From: Actinomycetota bacterium
Lineage (GTDB): Bacteria > Actinomycetota > Actinomycetes > S36-B12 > UBA5976
Length of the DNA: 34,757 nucleotides
Assembly (NCBI GenBank): GCA_009918005.1
Contig: RGDC01000006.1
Span: 1 to 34,757 of the forward strand
Direction of reading: 5' to 3'
Shown here: positions 26,664 to 33,968 of the stretch, piece after piece
How the letters are laid out: every line of letters starts with the position of its first letter
How positions within the stretch are numbered: the stretch's first letter is position 1
Notes under the pieces: generated by a model
Told to the model about the DNA's origin: nothing
What the model saw: only the letters and a program-made list of their open reading frames with translations
Database searches by the model: none
Position numbers and translations under genes: made by a program

Positions 26664-28796
26664 TTACTCGACGCCAAGTTGTTCTTTCAAGTACTCAACA
26701 GTTAACAACATCAAATTTTCTGAAATTATTTCTTGCGGTGTCATGTGAGTTACTCCAGAAAGCGGAAGCACAGTGTGTGGCTTTTTATTTGCCAAGAGTG
26801 ATCCGCTTAACGAAAGCGAATGAGCTGCAACCACATTGTCATCTGCTAGTCCGTGAACCAACATCAGAGGTCTTTCCAGCTGATTGGCCATAGAGATTAG
26901 CGAGTGATCCTCGTAGATTTCAGGAAATTTTTCAGGATGACCCAAGTAGCGCTCGGTGTAAGCGGTGTCATACCAAAGCCATTCAGTTACTGGGGCACCC
27001 GCTACCGCAGCGTGAAATACATCGGGTCGTTTCATTACTGCTAACGCAGACAAGTAGCCACCAAATGACCACCCAGTAATTCCAACTCGAGTTGCATCAA
27101 TGTCATCTGGGAAATGGTTGGCAACATCTGCAATTGCAGTTACTTGGTCATCGATTACTGGCACTACGAAATCTTGATAAATCGAATGATCCCAAGCAGG
27201 TCCACGGCCACCGGTGCCACGATTGTCGGCAATAACAACAACAAATCCTTGATCAGCAAACCACTGATCTATTGCGTAACTGAGGGCGCCATTTTGGACC
27301 TGGGGACCATGCGGGCCGCCATATGGACGCATCAGGACGGGAAGCTTCTTGCTCCCGTGAACATGGTCCTGAGGAAATATCACAGCAGTATTGACTTTGT
27401 GAGGACCAGTTTGCAGGACGTGAACCTGAGAAGTGAAGTTTGGTGTTTCCGCCAATGAATCAAAGTAATGTTCGGTTTTAACTCCTCGTCGAAGTTGGTA
27501 ACTGCGAGTGTTGGTATCAAGCCGAGATTCAACTACTACCTGGAGCTCAGTAGTTGTTGCAGTTGCACTTGCCAAACCGCCTTGGGAAATCTCAGTGATT
27601 GATCCATCGAACCCAATTCGCAATAAGTCGCGGGATAGCGCATCCTGGGTGGCAATCACATCTATGTATTCATCTTTGATGTCGACAATAGACATGACCT
27701 GAAGTCCTGCAGGGGAAATTGTATTTCCAGCGACCTGAAGTTCTCTAGTATCAGATTGTCGATTGTCGACGACTGAAACAATCTGATTGTTAAGCCAACG
27801 CGGTTGACTAGGGATTACTTCAACAAATTCATGGTCGGATACTTCATGAACATTTTCAAGACCTAAAGGATTTGCCGAGTAAGTTACAAATTGTTGTTGA
27901 GCCCGATCAGCCACAGTAATGAGCGCATTGCAATCTTTTTGCCAGGAAACTGATATCAGATATTCAAAGGAATCGTTATCCCATCGAAGAGGTTCTCGCT
28001 CACCAGTTATTGAAATTCTTTCGAGGCCAACTGTTGCATTTGTAGTACCAGCGGCTGGGTATTTGATTTCTTGCGGAGCTTTTGCAGGAGTTGCTGGATC
28101 CGAGATCCACCAACTCTGAACATCTGCATCAGTGACGGATTCAATAATTAAGCTATCGCTATCTGGTGACCACCAGTAGCCGTGCATGCGCCCAAATTCT
28201 TCAGAGGCAATGAAATCTGCTAAACCCCATGCGGTGTTAACTGATCTCTCGTTAGTTAAGTTACGTACCTCTTTACCCGAAAAGTCGGTAATGAATAGAT
28301 CTTTTCCATTGGACCAAGCAATGAAGTTTCCGTCAGGTGATAACCGCGGATCTATAACGGGACCTTCGACGTTTAGATTATTTAGTTCTCGCGTGGTGGA
28401 GTTTCCTGCAAACAACTGCCCAGAAAGTGCAAAAGTAACGTTAACTCCGATGGCGTCAGTTGAATAAGAGGTAATTCCTGAAGTAGTTTCCCGCATTCGC
28501 TCACGACGGGCTCGTTCAGCTGCTGGAACTTCAGCATCGTCAGCAAGAATCACTCTAGGGTCGGCAAACTTGGTTTCGACTCGATTTACTACGTCGTAGA
28601 TCCAGAGTGAATTAACCGAATCTCGGCCACTTTCACTTCGCAAGAACAATACTTGCTCACCAGATTCGCAAATGGTGAAGCTGCGCGGTGCACCTAGTTG
28701 AAAATTACGAGTAGCGGCACTTTGGCGTGGAAATGATTCGGTCACACCTTGATCCTGCCACGTTTGTCTATCAAGTGTCTCGTACAGTTGGTACAT
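26664..28796 (-). CDS. S9 family serine peptidase, dipeptidyl peptidase IV type
   Basis: From ATG 28796 the product is about 710 residues, and a GTG at 28808 would add 4. The N-terminal two thirds is a beta-propeller domain (DPPIV_N), including LSPDGNFIAWSNGKDLFI and EEFGRMHGYWWSPDS, which carries the Glu-Glu-type substrate N-terminus pocket. The C-terminal alpha/beta hydrolase has the nucleophile in GWSFGGYLS (near residue 575), Asp in HGLADDNVV and His in SGVTHMT. No signal peptide is evident, so it is likely cytoplasmic. It should remove N-terminal dipeptides, and its position facing the peptide importer suggests it processes imported peptides. Confidence 0.9.
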   Translation of the reverse strand: MYQLYETLDRQTWQDQGVTESFPRQSAATRNFQLGAPRSFTICESGEQVLFLRSESGRDSVNSLWIYDVVNRVETKFADPRVILADDAEVPAAERARRERMRETTSGITSYSTDAIGVNVTFALSGQLFAGNSTTRELNNLNVEGPVIDPRLSPDGNFIAWSNGKDLFITDFSGKEVRNLTNERSVNTAWGLADFIASEEFGRMHGYWWSPDSDSLIIESVTDADVQSWWISDPATPAKAPQEIKYPAAGTTNATVGLERISITGEREPLRWDNDSFEYLISVSWQKDCNALITVADRAQQQFVTYSANPLGLENVHEVSDHEFVEVIPSQPRWLNNQIVSVVDNRQSDTRELQVAGNTISPAGLQVMSIVDIKDEYIDVIATQDALSRDLLRIGFDGSITEISQGGLASATATTTELQVVVESRLDTNTRSYQLRRGVKTEHYFDSLAETPNFTSQVHVLQTGPHKVNTAVIFPQDHVHGSKKLPVLMRPYGGPHGPQVQNGALSYAIDQWFADQGFVVVIADNRGTGGRGPAWDHSIYQDFVVPVIDDQVTAIADVANHFPDDIDATRVGITGWSFGGYLSALAVMKRPDVFHAAVAGAPVTEWLWYDTAYTERYLGHPEKFPEIYEDHSLISMANQLERPLMLVHGLADDNVVAAHSLSLSGSLLANKKPHTVLPLSGVTHMTPQEIISENLMLLTVEYLKEQLGVE
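28783..28788 (+). promoter_or_regulatory. Putative -10 box of mshB inside the S9 peptidase gene (leaderless)
   Basis: TACAGT is followed by TGGTAC (6 nt) and ATG 28795. The box lies inside the antisense coding sequence of the divergent peptidase. Confidence 0.5.
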
Positions 28797-29709
28797 GACA
28801 TCTAGCACGACTAGCCTGCCAAATCAGCGGTTACTTTTGGTTCACGCTCACCCAGACGATGAAACCATCGGTAGTGGCGCAACTATGGCGAAGTATGTTG
28901 CCGCTGGAGCACAAGTAACTTTAGTCACTTGCACTTTGGGCGAAGAAGGCGAAATTTTAGTTCCTGAACTGGCACATTTAGCAGCTGATAAAACTGACGA
29001 ATTGGGAAAACATCGAATTACTGAATTAGCCGCAGCCATGTCGGAACTCGGTGTCTCTGACTGGCGCCTCTTGGGAGGGGCACACACCTATCGCGATAGT
29101 GGAATGGTGGGCACGCCGCCAAACGAGCGAGCAGATTGTTTTTGGCGCAGCGACCTCTTGGAAGCCGCAAAACATTTAGTGAAGATTATTCGGGAAACCT
29201 GCCCACGAGTATTGATTACGTATGACGACTTCGGGGGATACGGACATCCTGATCACATCCAGGCTCATCGCGTGGCAACCTATGCCCGAGAGCTAGCAGC
29301 CGCACCAAGTTTTGCTCCCGAGCTTGGTGAACCTTGGCTAATCGAAAAGGTTTATTGGACCGCGTTTCCAGTAAGTGTGATGCGAGCTGGTATCGAAATG
29401 CTTAAGGCTGCCGGCGAAGATACTGGGTTTGCAGCACAGGACCCCGATGAAATTCCGTTTGCCTGTCCAGACGAATTGGTTACTACCGCAATTGATGGTG
29501 GGGAATTTGCTGATCAGAAAATGCGCGCACTTAGGGCACATGCGACTCAAATCAGTACTGAAGAAGGATTCTTTGCGCTCTCCAATAACTTAGGTTCACA
29601 AGTTATGGGGACCGAGTACTACAGATTAGTTGCCGGAAATGCTTCTGGACCTTTTGACGATTTAGGCCGCGAGACAGATCTGTTCAATGGCCTAGAAAGC
29701 GTCAACTAG
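28795..29709 (+). CDS. mshB: N-acetyl-GlcNAc-inositol deacetylase, mycothiol biosynthesis
   Basis: The 304-residue metal-dependent deacetylase belongs to the LmbE/PIG-L fold. Zinc-binding residues are in HAHPDDETIGSG (His19, Asp22) and YGHPDHIQAHR (second His). The actinobacterial MshB length and the ANERADCFWRSDLLEAA-like region support MshB over the amidase Mca. It deacetylates GlcNAc-Ins to give the amine that receives cysteine in mycothiol synthesis, so the organism probably uses mycothiol as its thiol buffer. The ATG overlaps the ATG of the divergent peptidase in CATG. The next gene starts 9 nt after the stop, as in M. tuberculosis Rv1170-Rv1171. Confidence 0.9.
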   Translation: MTSSTTSLPNQRLLLVHAHPDDETIGSGATMAKYVAAGAQVTLVTCTLGEEGEILVPELAHLAADKTDELGKHRITELAAAMSELGVSDWRLLGGAHTYRDSGMVGTPPNERADCFWRSDLLEAAKHLVKIIRETCPRVLITYDDFGGYGHPDHIQAHRVATYARELAAAPSFAPELGEPWLIEKVYWTAFPVSVMRAGIEMLKAAGEDTGFAAQDPDEIPFACPDELVTTAIDGGEFADQKMRALRAHATQISTEEGFFALSNNLGSQVMGTEYYRLVAGNASGPFDDLGRETDLFNGLESVN

Positions 29710-29712
29710 GTT
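29707..29712 (+). promoter_or_regulatory. Putative -10 box of the small membrane protein gene, overlapping the mshB stop
   Basis: TAGGTT is followed by AGTTAA (6 nt) and ATG 29719. Its first three bases are the mshB stop codon TAG. Confidence 0.5.
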
Positions 29713-29718
29713 AGTTAA

Positions 29719-30117
29719 ATGACAAAACTTAGAATCGTCCTGATCAGTGCGTTAGTCAGTTTGTTTGTCAGCGTTGTCGCAGGATTTGCGCATGCTGATC
29801 GCGTTGTGATTCAAGGAGTTCGGATCCCATACGGCTTGGTTTTAGCCTTGAGTATTTGTGTGTTAGCAATGCTTTGGCTGAATCGACAGTTTCAAACCCG
29901 ATTGGGCGGCACAGTTTTTTTGGTGATCTGGGTTTTGGTTACCCTTCGAATGGCAATCGAATCTAATAATGGGGACTTAGTTTTCACAGTCACCTGGTAT
30001 TCGACTTCCTATATCCTGGCCGGCGCGATACTGCTTTCAATGTCTGCCGTCCTGCCAGTTATGCGCCAGCCCAGTGAAAAATGGGCCAGCCCAATAAGTA
30101 ATGCACCAACTCAATAG
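29719..30117 (+). CDS. Small four-helix membrane protein (Rv1171/DUF6113-like)
   Basis: The 132-residue protein has four hydrophobic segments (about residues 5-25, 38-56, 62-80 and 90-112) and no recognisable catalytic residues. A conserved small membrane protein of unknown function lies directly downstream of mshB in many actinobacteria, and this is the basis of the call. The ATG lies 9 nt after the mshB stop with no Shine-Dalgarno. Confidence 0.65.
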   Translation: MTKLRIVLISALVSLFVSVVAGFAHADRVVIQGVRIPYGLVLALSICVLAMLWLNRQFQTRLGGTVFLVIWVLVTLRMAIESNNGDLVFTVTWYSTSYILAGAILLSMSAVLPVMRQPSEKWASPISNAPTQ

Positions 30118-30232
30118 ATCTCGACAGTTAGCTCAGGAATCACAAGCCTGATGCGACAAAAAACTCAATAGACAGGTAAGTTTGGAGTGCTGAGAAAGTT
30201 ACTTTTCTCGCAGGATTTGTATGGAGGTCGAA

Positions 30233-30553
30233 ATGACTTATGTGATCGCACTGCCTTGTGTGGACGTTAAAGATAAGGCTTGCATCGAAGAATGCCCAGT
30301 AGATTGCATCTACGAAGGCGATCGCATGATGTACATCCAGGCCGATGAATGCGTTGACTGTGGCGCATGTGAACCAGTTTGCCCAACAGAGGCTATCTAC
30401 TACGAAGATGATGTCCCAGAAAAGTGGGATAACTTCAAGGGAGTCAACACCGCATTTTTTGAAACCCTTGGCTCTCCAGGTGGCGCATCAAAAACTGGAA
30501 AGACCAGCAATGATCCAGAAGAAATCAAGTCACTTCCGACCCAGGTGAGTTAA
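30233..30553 (+). CDS. fdxA: 7Fe-8S ferredoxin FdxA
   Basis: The 106-residue protein starts at ATG 30233, set by GGAGG 5 nt upstream, while the track start at 30221 covers that site. The sequence matches actinobacterial seven-iron ferredoxins. Cluster cysteines lie in PCVDVKDKACIEECPVDC (Cys9, 17, 21, 25) and ECVDCGACEPVCP (Cys40, 43, 46, 50), followed by AIYYEDDVPEKW. It is a cytoplasmic low-potential electron carrier. The TAA stop directly abuts the CTG start of dapC in the same reading frame, and fdxA-dapC is a conserved pair (Rv1177-Rv1178). A small GAGAAA/TTTCTC hairpin lies in the 5' leader. Confidence 0.96.
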   Translation: MTYVIALPCVDVKDKACIEECPVDCIYEGDRMMYIQADECVDCGACEPVCPTEAIYYEDDVPEKWDNFKGVNTAFFETLGSPGGASKTGKTSNDPEEIKSLPTQVS

Positions 30554-31620
30554 CTGATTTCACCACTTGCAAACGGCTTACCAGATTTTCCTTGGGACCG
30601 GATTGCAGCAGCCGGCGAAGTTGCAAAAAAGCATCCAGATGGAATTATTGATCTGTCCATTGGGACACCGGTTGATGACACTCCAGAAGTTATTACTTCT
30701 GCGCTGGCCGCCGCCGCTAATGCACCTGGCTACCCAACTGCAGCTGGACTAATCGAACTCCGACAAGCATGGGTCTCTTGGGCTTCGCGCATCTTGTCGG
30801 CTGAATTAAACGTCGATCAAGTTGTGCCATCAATTGGATCTAAAGAAATTGTTGCTTGGCTCCCGGTTGTTTTTGGATTAAATGCCAGCAGTACAGTTGC
30901 CATTCCAGAACTTGCTTATCCAACGTATGCAGTTGGCGCATTGATGGCTCATGCAAAATACGTAACCTACAAACAAGCCTCTGATATTCCAGATAACGCT
31001 GACTTGATTTGGGTGAACTCCCCAAGCAATCCAACAGGGGAAGTTTTAACCGCAGATCAACTAAAAGAAATTGTTGCCCGCGGCCGGGAACTATCTGCAC
31101 CAGTTGTAAGCGATAGCCAATTTCAATTTTGGATCCACGAGTTTGCGGAACAGACTTCACTGGAATTTTGGCAGTCCACTCGTTGTCAAAGCGTTCAAAT
31201 CTTGCTGGCTATCGTTCTGGCGCTGTGCTAGGTGACACCAAATTGATTGCAGACATAGTCTCTCTGCGAAAGCACGCTGGAATGCTCGTCTCAACTCCGG
31301 TGCAGTTGGCGACGGTTGCAGCACTTGGCGATGACGCACACGTTGCAGCGCAAAAAGCGCGTTACGCCAAACGACGTGACGTACTTCACACCGCACTCAT
31401 TTCAGCCGGTTTCAAAATCGAACATTCTCAGGCAGGCCTATATCTGTGGGCAACAAATGGGACAGACTGCCTTGAAACGGTTAACTGGCTTGCCAGCAAG
31501 GGTATTTTGGCAGCTCCGGGAGATTTCTACGGGCCCGCAGGTCAGAATCACGTGCGTTTGGCGCTAACTGCGACTGACGAGCGGATTGCTAGCGCAGTTT
31601 CGCGGTTAACGGTTAATTAA
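30554..31620 (+). pseudogene. dapC: Succinyldiaminopimelate transaminase, frameshifted by an internal deletion
   Basis: The N-terminal part is in the frame of 30554-31114, with LPDFPWDRIAAA, GTPVDDTPEV, GSKEIVAWLPVVFGL, ELAYPTYAVGA, NSPSNPTGEVL and VVSD. The C-terminal part is one frame away, from about 31117, with PISILDPRVCGTDFTG, the PLP-lysine motif HSLSKRSNLAGYR and LYLWATNG. Family members read VVSDECYLGLGWDAEPVS at the junction, and here D and P are separated by only 2 nt. About 31 nt are missing, including the Tyr that contacts PLP. The likely start is CTG 30554, with AGGTGAG 4 nt before it and no ATG, GTG or TTG nearby. Both halves are well conserved, so the lesion is recent or a data error. 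Confidence 0.85.
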
Positions 31621-31681
31621 CACTTGCCCGTTTTTTGCAAATAATCAAAATCCTGATTAGTGCTAATGACATGACAAATAG

Positions 31682-31687
31682 TAAGTT
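31682..31687 (+). promoter_or_regulatory. Putative -10 box of gltA (leaderless)
   Basis: TAAGTT is followed by TGGGTT (6 nt) and ATG 31694, with no Shine-Dalgarno. Confidence 0.45.
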
Positions 31688-31693
31688 TGGGTT

Positions 31694-32977
31694 ATGTCCC
31701 AAGCAAAACTGGTCCACCCAAATGGCGAATTACTTCTTGGCGAAGTTCCAGCAACGGTCGGTGCCTCCGGATATGACGTTTCTTCGTTATTGAAAGAAAC
31801 TGGCCACATAACGCTTGACCATGGCTTCATGAACACTGCTTCTTGCGAATCTGCAATTACATACATCGATGGCGACAACGGTATTTTGCGTTACCGCGGA
31901 TATCCAATCGAAGAGCTTGCAGAAAAAAGTACTTTCATTGAAACTTCTTTCCTTTTGATCTACGGACACCTGCCGAGTGCAAGTGAGCTAAGTAAATTTA
32001 CGCAAGACATCACTATGCACACCATGGTGCACGATGACCTTCGTCGATTCTTTGATGGTTTCCCACGGGATGCGCATCCAATGCCGGTATTGAGTAGTGC
32101 AGTTAGCGCGCTTTCAACTTTCTACCAAGACTCATTAGACCCATTTGATGAGCGTCAGGTTGAGATATCAACAATCCGCTTGCTTGCAAAGATCCCAACA
32201 CTTGCTGCATATGCATACAAAAAAACCATTGGTCAACCATCCCGTTACCCAGACAATTCACTTGATTATGTCTCTAACTTCATGAATATGACATTTGGTG
32301 TTCCTGCAGAACCATATCAAGTAAATCCTGCAATTGTTAAGGCGCTGGACATGCTTTTCATATTGCACGCAGATCACGAACAGAATTGTTCAACTTCAAC
32401 GGTTCGCATGGTTGGCTCGTCGCATGCAAACTTGTTTGCATCAGTTTCAGCTGGTATTAATGCGCTGTTTGGACCGCTTCATGGTGGTGCCAATCAAGCA
32501 GTCCTAGAAATGCTGGAAGAAATTCAAAGTTCTGGCGATACGGTTCAGCAGTTCATTCAGCGCGTTAAGAATCGCGAAGAGGGCGTGAAGCTCATGGGCT
32601 TTGGTCACCGGGTTTACAAGAGCTACGATCCACGTGCCGCGATTGTGCGCAAGTACGCTCACGATATTTTGACCATGCTAGGCGTGCAGGATCCGCTGTT
32701 CGACATTGCGCGCGAACTTGAGGAAGCGGCTCTAAATGATGAATTCTTCATCGAGCGCAAACTTTACCCAAATGTTGATTTCTACACTGGATTGATTTAT
32801 CGCGCCATTGGTTTCCCAACACGAATGTTTACCGTGCTCTTTGCAATTGGTCGAGTACCAGGATGGATTGCACAGTGGCAGGAAATGATTACCGACCCGG
32901 ACACCAAGATCGGCCGACCACGGCAGGTTTACATTGGTGAAGCTGAACGCGGTTACGTCGATTTAGCTAAGCGATAG
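31694..32977 (+). CDS. gltA: Citrate synthase (type II, hexameric form)
   Basis: The 427-residue enzyme condenses acetyl-CoA with oxaloacetate at the entry to the TCA cycle. Catalytic His and substrate regions are HADHEQNCSTSTVRMVGSSHANLF, LFGPLHGGANQAVLEML and GFGHRVYKSYDPRA, and the catalytic Asp lies in the NVDFYTGLIYRA region. The N-terminal extension with ITYIDGDNGILRYRGYPIEELAE and the length of about 430 fit the large type II group. It has its own putative leaderless promoter and is convergent with dapD, 7 bp apart. Gene placement beside dapC and dapD is conserved in some actinobacterial lineages but not in mycobacteria. Confidence 0.96.
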   Translation: MSQAKLVHPNGELLLGEVPATVGASGYDVSSLLKETGHITLDHGFMNTASCESAITYIDGDNGILRYRGYPIEELAEKSTFIETSFLLIYGHLPSASELSKFTQDITMHTMVHDDLRRFFDGFPRDAHPMPVLSSAVSALSTFYQDSLDPFDERQVEISTIRLLAKIPTLAAYAYKKTIGQPSRYPDNSLDYVSNFMNMTFGVPAEPYQVNPAIVKALDMLFILHADHEQNCSTSTVRMVGSSHANLFASVSAGINALFGPLHGGANQAVLEMLEEIQSSGDTVQQFIQRVKNREEGVKLMGFGHRVYKSYDPRAAIVRKYAHDILTMLGVQDPLFDIARELEEAALNDEFFIERKLYPNVDFYTGLIYRAIGFPTRMFTVLFAIGRVPGWIAQWQEMITDPDTKIGRPRQVYIGEAERGYVDLAKR

Positions 32978-32984
32978 TTAGTAC

Positions 32985-33905
32985 TTAGTTTTTGTGCAGG
33001 GCTTCGTTTAGCCCACCCCAAGTACCTTCTCTAGTTACGGCCTCGAGTGCGCCTGAAACTGAATTGCGGCGGAATAGCAAACCATTAGCTCCTGACAACT
33101 CCTTGGCTTTAACAACGGTGTTGTCTGGCAGCGTGATTTTTGATCCGCCGGTTATGTAGCAGCCAGCTTCAACGACGCAACTGTCACCAAGTGAAATGCC
33201 AACTCCGGCATTAGCTCCAACCAGGCAATTCTCACCGATCGTGATTACTTCCTTGCCGCCACCCGAGAGTGTTCCCATAATGCTGGCGCCACCACCGATA
33301 TCAGAGCCATTGCCGACTACAACTCCAGCTGAGATACGTCCTTCAACCATGCTGGCTCCCAAAGTTCCGGCATTGAAGTTAACAAAACCTTCATGCATGA
33401 CAGTTGTGCCAGCTGCGAGGTGAGCACCCAATCGAACTCGATCAGCATCGGCAATTCGCACCCCGCTTGGAACCACGTAGTCCAGCATTCGCGGAAACTT
33501 ATCTAGACCGAAAACGTTCAGGTAGATGCCCTTGGCTCGGGCTTTGATTGCCACTTCAGAAACGTTTTCAACGGCAACCGGACCAAGGGAAGTCCAGGCG
33601 ACATTTGTAAGCAAGCCAAATAACCCATCCAGATTGATAGTTCTCGGTGCCATCAAGCGGTGGGAAAGTAAATGTAAGCGCAAGTACGCATCCGCAGCAT
33701 CTGTAGGCGCAGCACTCAAATCTGAAGTGGTTGTAATTACCTCAACGCGAACTCCACGCAGGGCATCAGTATCTATTCCACGTTCTAGTCCGGTAACGTG
33801 CGCTGGATTATCGCCAAGCACAGGCTGTGGATACCAAACATCAAGCAGCACATCAGCCGAGTAAGTGGCTAATCCGGTTGCAGTTGCGATCTGACTCTGG
33901 CTCAT
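32985..33905 (-). CDS. dapD: 2,3,4,5-tetrahydropyridine-2,6-dicarboxylate N-succinyltransferase
   Basis: The 306-residue enzyme succinylates tetrahydrodipicolinate in lysine/diaminopimelate synthesis. It has the actinobacterial DapD form: an N-terminal alpha/beta region, then a left-handed beta-helix of hexapeptide repeats ([69 protein letters not shown]). Unlike most genes here, it has a Shine-Dalgarno (AAGGA, 5 nt before ATG). It is divergent from dapE. DapC acts on its product. Confidence 0.95.
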   Translation of the reverse strand: MSQSQIATATGLATYSADVLLDVWYPQPVLGDNPAHVTGLERGIDTDALRGVRVEVITTTSDLSAAPTDAADAYLRLHLLSHRLMAPRTINLDGLFGLLTNVAWTSLGPVAVENVSEVAIKARAKGIYLNVFGLDKFPRMLDYVVPSGVRIADADRVRLGAHLAAGTTVMHEGFVNFNAGTLGASMVEGRISAGVVVGNGSDIGGGASIMGTLSGGGKEVITIGENCLVGANAGVGISLGDSCVVEAGCYITGGSKITLPDNTVVKAKELSGANGLLFRRNSVSGALEAVTREGTWGGLNEALHKN

Positions 33906-33956
33906 GTCATTCCTTGAATTTAGGGGTCATAAGTAGTGAAAAAAGCATTACAGGAC

Positions 33957-33962
33957 TACCGT
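33957..33962 (+). promoter_or_regulatory. Putative -10 box of dapE (leaderless)
   Basis: TACCGT is followed by AGTCGT (6 nt) and GTG 33969. This supports GTG 33969 over the in-frame GTG at 33936. Confidence 0.45.
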
Positions 33963-33968
33963 AGTCGT

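Noticed and set aside
26651-26675. Possible convergent terminator (GCGTC/GACGC) between dppF-type and S9 peptidase genes
   Set aside because: Only 5 bp with a long loop and no T-run, overlapping the peptidase stop, so not convincing.
27114-27458. 114-aa plus-strand ORF
   Set aside because: Antisense to the catalytic domain of the S9 peptidase, with no family features.
30554-31620. Programmed ribosomal frameshift in dapC
   Set aside because: The frame change comes with loss of about 11 conserved residues including a PLP-contacting Tyr, and no slippery site is seen. A deletion or sequence error is the simpler reading.
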